Below, one piece after another: positions 58,400 through 64,000 of a stretch of 64,000 nucleotides of DNA. The stretch lies in the NCBI GenBank assembly GCA_015680685.1, contig MNCI01004208.1, forward strand, positions 24,989-88,988, given 5' to 3'. Position 1 is the stretch's first letter, and each line of letters starts with the position of its first letter. A program made the position numbers and the translations under genes. Source of the DNA: Gnetum montanum (taxonomy: Eukaryota > Streptophyta > Gnetopsida > Gnetales > Gnetaceae). The notes under the pieces are model-generated. The model was not told the DNA's origin, did no database searches, and saw only the letters and a program-made list of their open reading frames with translations.

Positions 58400-58527
58400 T
58401 TAGTTGTTTGTGTGCTATGTAGAACATAGAAAATCATTCACATTGTTGGGGGCTATAACGAACCCTTAGGGTTGATCAAAATAAAAAAAATAACATAACG
58501 GTAAACAGAACACCACACAAGACTAAA

Positions 58528-61500
58528 ATATCTTCTTTTTTGAACAAAAGCACTTCAACACCTAGGGATAACACAAGAGACAGTCAACGACACAACACAC
58601 ATAACCAAAATCCACTAGTTCCTCAACAATTCAGTGTGGTATATAGTCATCACGATGAATATATATCCAACTTTACCTTTGTCTTCCATCAAGATGAACA
58701 ACTACGTTGGAGAGACTTGGAGGGTAACATAGTGTTACCTCTAGATAGAACAGCCTCCAACATGCTCCTTCATGCCCTTGCACGAATCGGCATGTCATAA
58801 TTATACATTGAGTATGTTGCATGCGATTACAACGTAAGGGACTACCATCCCACAGAAGCACAATGTCAATGGGAATCGTGATAGGAGAGTTACTATACAT
58901 CATTGAAGGGCAAAGGACCCCATAATGATTTGCCCATCATAAGTGAAATTAAGGGTGGTGAACCTATTTCAATAGGTTCTCCACGAAATGATGTTCCCCC
59001 TCCTAACGATGGTGAGAAGGTGGTGTATCAGAACTTGCACTCCATGATACACAACCCTGGTTCTGATCCCCATGAACACCAAGTGTTCAACGAGGGAACA
59101 TAAACACAAGATAAGGGTAAGCATTCTGATCATCATCATGATCAGGGCCAGGATCATCGAAGAGAAGGTAGGAAACATTGTCATGACAATGGTTCTCCTT
59201 CCTCTTCACCTTCATCATCACATTCATCCTCTCCTTCAACATTAGGATGCGATCATAAGGAACCTCATCATGAAGATAAGGGTAAGCAAAATGAGAAATC
59301 TTGACGAGAGAGTCGAGAGCGAGGATGAGGGCATTCTAGAGAGTCATGGCATGAGAGAAGGAAAAGTAGGGAACCACGTAGACATCATAGACACTATGAG
59401 AGAAATGACCACAAAGAACCCCTACTTGCAACCTGAAGCATGCTAGACATTACAGAGGTCGTTAGAATAGCTACAAGGCACTAGAAAGATAGTAGGATCA
59501 AGAGACTAGACATGAATGATATCCCACGATTTGAAGGGGGATACAACGTTGATCCTTAGAACCATCTACAGGAATTTCACGATGTCTGTGCCTTGCAGAA
59601 CATTGAAAATGAGTGGCAAAAGTTAAAGTTGTTCCCAAGGACATTGATAAAAGAAGCAGAAAGCTTGTATCGGTCCTTAGAACTGGAATCCATTCAAAGG
59701 TGGAGTACGATGTTAGAACTGTTTAATGATAAATATCAAATGTACTCCCAAGTGTCAAACTTATGAAAGCAGATCCAAGGATGGAAGCAAGGAAATCACA
59801 AACCCTTGGATGCTGCTATGGATTGATACTATGCACCATTACATCGTTGCCTGGGCCATGGTTACACACAACGGGATTAACTACGCCATCTCGTAGATGG
59901 ACTAAGACATGAAACTAGGAGAACCCTTAGAACACATGCCCAAGGGAGACTATCAGAACTTAGGTTCCATAAGGTTCACAGATTGTTGGAGCAAGTAGCT
60001 AAAGAAGAAGGGGAGCTACGGAAGAGAGAAAGTGTGGAAGAGTACAATGATGATCCTTCCCTCTAAAAAACAGAAGTAAGATTCTGTGAGGAGGAGGATG
60101 AGTCACTAGTTGTGGAGTTGGTGCATAGGAAAACCTTTTCCCTTCAAAAATTAACAACAGAAGTGTCAGCTAAGGTAGATCAAATGTGAGACTCCTTAGA
60201 TAGCAGATTTAAAATCGTTCTAAAAATTGTAGAGGAGTCTAAGGAGTGAATTAGTGACCATGATAGAAAAAAGAAGAGGGATTTACACCATGCACGTAAC
60301 AAAGGTAAGGGTAAAATGGTTATCACTGAAGAGGTTGTGGATTCAGATACAGACAATGATGGTGGATGTGAGATCTACCGATATGACCATCTTAAGGGAT
60401 GTTGCCCGATAATCTCACATCTACAAGAGTCTGGGATGTATGCACTCAACCCAATACTTAACAAACGGCAAGCACCCCATCGGTTACCTTATCCCCAAGG
60501 TAACCCAAGGCAGTTCCACCAACCGTTAACGTATTATCCAAGTGGAAATCTGCCACAACCTATGGAACAACACTAGTAGTGGCAATACCCACAGTTATGG
60601 GGGATGCCACCGCCTAGGCAACAATACCCTTACTGGCAACTGGATCCATATGGCTACTACGTGCAATAGCTGGTCTCTCCAAGTGACTCTGTCAATCACG
60701 TGGCCCCACAACATCACTACCAAGCTTGGGAGTACTATAGGACTCCTTCTCTTGGAAGAGACACACCATATGCATACCATCCTTCGAACCAATTTGCCAC
60801 TCTTATACCAATAGCTCCACTACCACCCGCTCTAGGGATGCAAGGGGAACTCCCCACTCAACTACAGCAACGCAATGCTACGAGAGCCATAAACCTTCAA
60901 CCTGCTGCTGGTTTTGACAACCGTACAAGGAGAAGACCTTTCTTCAGAGCCAGCAATCCAAACAAGCTCTCACAACCACAAGCGGTTGAGCCTCTAAGTG
61001 CCTCTCCATCAAATAAGGCTTCAGAGCTCCCTTCAAACCAAAAACAAAGCTCAACATACACGGTTATGTTAACACATACCATCATTGACTGGATAAAGGT
61101 GGGCCACCTTCCCAGGAAATTCTCTGACCCCAGAAGTCCCTTAATCTACCTTCAAGTCGCTGGGAATGAACCTCATAAAGCTCTTCTGGACTCAGGTTTC
61201 GGTGTAAACTTGATATCACAAGAAATGTATAAAGCCTGGAACCTACCTCCACTAAAGAAGAGCAATATTCTCTTAGAGCTAGCTGACTAGTCCATCACTA
61301 TTCCTTTGGGACTTGTGGAGGACATTGTTACCATTGTGTGTGGGTGGTCATACCCAGTTGATTTCCTGGTGATTCAAGTAAACAATGACAAAGGGGACTT
61401 TCCAATAATAATGGGAAGAGCATGGCTAAGTACCATAAACGCATGATGAGGAATCCATGATCTTTCCTTGGAAATATATAAGGAAAACACTTACGGAAAG

Positions 61501-61896
61501 ATTGAGAAGAAGAAGGTTCCATGCATCACATATAGTGACACTGAGGGTGATGGAGTATAGGAATGTTCAGCATTTCTTGCATGCAACCGGTGTGCCCAGG
61601 AAGTTAACATACAAAAGTGCCTATATGTAGCAACCACACAACAAGAAAACACCCAATGGTTGATAGCTAATAAGGAGAGCAGCTCACCAACATGCATGGA
61701 ATTAACTGGAGGACCAACTTGCGGTCACGTCGAAAGCATAGATACACTAGAGCAAGAGCGTCGCCAACTTCCAACCGTTAACCTGAAAATATCAATTGAG
61801 AGAAGTTGGACACTTTTAAAAAATTCGAACAAGTGCTCATTATTTTGGATCTCTCCATTCCAACTTAGTCATGGGGGAGATGGCCACCTATGCTGA
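58528..61896 (+). pseudogene. F1-c gag-protease polyprotein, degenerate
   Basis: Same architecture as 28474-31800. The start ATG is now ATA (58528). The N-terminal gag, the gag core (about 59560-60020, LELFNDKYQMYSQVSNL with a stop at a former Arg) and the knuckle CEIYRYDH (second Cys lost, about 60368) are recognisable. The linker and PR form the longest open part (60700-61290). The active site is DSGF at 61189-61200. The frame ends SHGGDGHLC, with the stop completing at 61896. The junction to the pol tail follows MELTGGPTCGH at about 61690-61720. Confidence 0.85.
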
Positions 61897-63742
61897 TCAC
61901 TCAAGGCCCTCAGTTTCTTTTTTAAGTTTTTGTTTTACACATTTTTGTTTTAAAAATTTCTTTAACTTTTCTTATTTTTATTTTACAACATCGTTTATAC
62001 TCTTTCATTTCTTTGTGTGTTTGTTTATTTTGTTTGATTCATCATTTAATTAAGTGCTCCTAAAGATGGTATGAACTGTATTCCATTGATTGCTAATGTT
62101 TGGTTTTTATTTTTAAGTTATGATGTTGATACTAAGGTATGGTTCTTTTTGATATAGTAGGCAATGAGTCCACTTCACCCATACATCCATGAATTTCTAT
62201 GGTCTCTCTTGGCTTGGAACTGTACAGTCCCCTTCCTTAAACAATAAGAATTATCAACGAATCAGTGACTGGGCATTTCTCAAACTAAGGAAGGACTCAA
62301 GAATTGAAAAGGGTGTGACTTCAAAGGGATTTGATGCATTCGTGTTGGCCTTTCTCTTGGGTGCTTGGATGTCTTCTTCTTGAGTCTTCCATACCATTCC
62401 GATGTTGCTCCATTATCGGGAAGTTGAGCTAATAAAAATAATAAGTCTTTGCATGGTGTGGTTGTCACGCAAAACACAAAAAAAAAACTATGGGAATTCA
62501 AAGCACACCCCTTAGATGAAATAATCATTTGGGCTACAAGCACTAGTTATGGAACTAAATAATAATGTTCCCTCTAACTAAGGCCCTTCTCACTTCCTAC
62601 CTCCTCCTTGTTCATTTCGTCGGAATGGTGGTGACTCTTTGGTAAAGGGATTCATGTTACTTCAGGTGGATGGATTGGTTGAATGTATTAATGCGAAGTC
62701 AGTGTATGTGGTTGGTTTGAGGCTAGATTTGGAATGAGATCTACTAAGTCACATTAACCATTAATACACAAGGGGTTGTATACCACCTTGTTCTTGAGAT
62801 TCCATTCCATTCTTTTCTTTCCATCCTTCTTCTCCATTTTCCATCTCATTGCCAGTTGTATCAATATGCATTGTTTTCTTTTTGGTAAACTCTTGTGGTT
62901 AAGAATTTAACTCTTGCTTCCAAATGACATTCCTAGAGCCTATGGACTCTTTGAATGTGGGATTGTTAGGGCATTAAGGGCATGAGCTTGCTTTGGGGAG
63001 GATCCACTAGCATTCCTATTTGGTGCATCCATTAATTTCTTTCCCTTAAACATTTCCACAATTACCATTTGTTTTGTTCATCTCCATCTTTGACATCCAT
63101 TTTATCGACATTGCCATTATTTCTTTTTCTCTCTCTTTCTTTTTCCTTTTCTTTTTCTTTATTCTCTCGCTACCAGAGGTTCGCTCTCAGTCATGGGGGT
63201 CCTGGTCCAATTTTTTCGATTTTTCTCCTAACCCTTACACCTTAGGTAGCCACCAGTATTATATCTCTAGATCCATATTAGCCATATCACAACTTAGCCA
63301 ATGGACCTTACACCGAAGAAAGGTATCAATTGCATTATGAATCATTTACCCTTGCTAATATAAGACTGTGTTATGTGTGCAGATGACAATCATACAACAA
63401 TGGATTGGATCTAGAGGAAACACTTGGAATGGACTGGTGCTGAAGCAGTTGTGCAAGGAATAGGATTGATGATGCGCTTATGGATGAACAACGAAATGTG
63501 CAATCTTGGCATTGGTAGCAATAGACCTCTTCTTTTCTCTCTCTCTCTTCTCTCTCAGCTGTCAAATAAGGCTGGATGTCAAATGTGTATAGTGTTCACT
63601 CTTGTTGTCATGAACACTAAATTTTGCCATGTATTGTACTGATGATCCGTTCACATGTCACCCCATTCACCATAGTGTCATTCAAGTCAATAATCCCATA
63701 CCTTCCCAATATTTTGTAAGGAAATCGAGGACGAGTTTTTAT
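61897..63742 (+). other. F1-c noncoding region
   Basis: Collinear with the F1-b noncoding region but with only one or two minisatellite units (61926-61960). The GGGCTACAAGCACTAGTTATGG box is near 62529, the GGGGAGGATCCAC box near 62995, and the second polypurine-like motif CAGTCATGGGGGTCC at 63188-63203. Neither small ORF is intact here. Confidence 0.7.
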
Positions 63743-63757
63743 TCAATAATGGGGGTA
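63743..63757 (+). promoter_or_regulatory. polypurine tract of F1-c
   Basis: CAATAATGGGGGTA before TGATGGGACG. Confidence 0.75.
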
Positions 63758-64000
63758 TGATGGGACGCGATATCGCATGGGCCACGATATCGCGTTGGCC
63801 CCTGCAATATCGCGTACGTGATATCGTAGCCCATCGCCAGTTCTATAAATAAGAGGTGGCTTTCCCTTGTTTTCCCATCTAGATCTAGACCCTTAGCTAA
63901 ACTCTGGTAGTTTTACCATTCCAGAGATAGAATAATTTCCATGTGCCCATAGTAGGAGTCTCAAAGTGAATGGATCTTTATTCGAGCAAATTGTACTTGA
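63758..64000 (+). repeat. 3' LTR of F1-c, first part
   Basis: TGATGGGACGCGATATCGC with a palindrome array to about 63830 and CTATAAATAAGAGG near 63842. It runs off the window inside R. Confidence 0.92.

Larger units (their letters stand above)
57638..64000 (+). mobile_element. F1-c: non-autonomous gag-protease element, truncated by window edge
   Basis: Third F1 copy, plus strand, with 5' LTR (750 bp), damaged PBS, gag-protease frame, noncoding region, polypurine tract and the first 243 bp of the 3' LTR. It has the same RT/RNase H/integrase deletion as F1-a and F1-c's sibling F1-b. It is inserted in the noncoding region of unit 2 and is therefore younger than the 8-kb duplication or the unit itself. 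Confidence 0.9.

Noticed and set aside
1-64000. Naming the plant group or species
   Set aside because: No host gene or organelle sequence is present, and Athila and Tat elements are widespread in seed plants.

Overview
The window is nuclear DNA of a seed plant, and almost all of it is decayed Ty3/gypsy LTR retrotransposons. The evidence for a plant is the lineages present: Athila-type elements with a tRNA-Asp-like primer binding site, and one Tat-lineage polymerase with a second RNase H region. I found no intact host gene. The only sequences that do not look like LTR elements are in an AT-rich island at about 37.6-40.36 kb. The island holds a tRNA-Ala pseudogene and a fragment of a PIF1-type helicase. 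The species cannot be named from this sequence. The reading frames are full of TAG, TAA and TGA where Gln, Trp or Arg is expected, and CpG is mostly TpG or CpA. Both fit long silencing by DNA methylation.

Layout. 1-2170: Tat-lineage RT/RNase H remnant (+). 3259-10546: complete short element F1-a (-), with 5-bp target duplications AGATC. 10962-37600: an old, full-size Athila-like element X1 (-), split by two later insertions. Its 3' LTR, third ORF and pol C-terminus lie at 10962-16274. Element F2 (-, 16275-25237, duplication ATTTT/ATTTC) interrupts the pol C-terminal region. Pol continues at 25243-27482. Element F1-b (+, 27483-34898, duplication ACTAC) interrupts the RT. The RT start, protease and gag follow at 34904-37600. 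40359-57637: two direct copies of a chimeric unit of about 8.05 kb (third ORF, noncoding region, integrase end, F2-type 3' LTR, F2 noncoding region). A solo LTR (56617-57450) sits in the second copy. 57638-64000: element F1-c (+), whose 3' LTR runs off the window.

How the parts relate. X1 has gag, protease, RT, RNase H, integrase and a third ORF between pol and the 3' LTR. F2 has gag-pol but no third ORF. The three F1 copies (about 7.3 kb) all carry the same in-frame deletion, which joins protease to the last codons of pol and removes RT, RNase H and integrase. F1 is therefore a gag-protease-only, non-autonomous family of the TR-GAG kind. It keeps the PBS, the polypurine tract and similar LTR ends, and was presumably copied by enzymes of full-size relatives. 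Every potential helper in this window is dead: X1 has altered RT, protease and integrase catalytic residues, and F2 has altered protease and integrase residues.

The most unusual signals are: the third ORF with a TATA-like tract at a conserved distance upstream; a polypurine-tract-like motif that occurs three times per element; palindromic GATATC arrays in the F1 U3; a 210-bp promoter duplication in one F1 LTR; and a 15-bp minisatellite expanded in F1-b. All similarities were judged by eye, without database searches.
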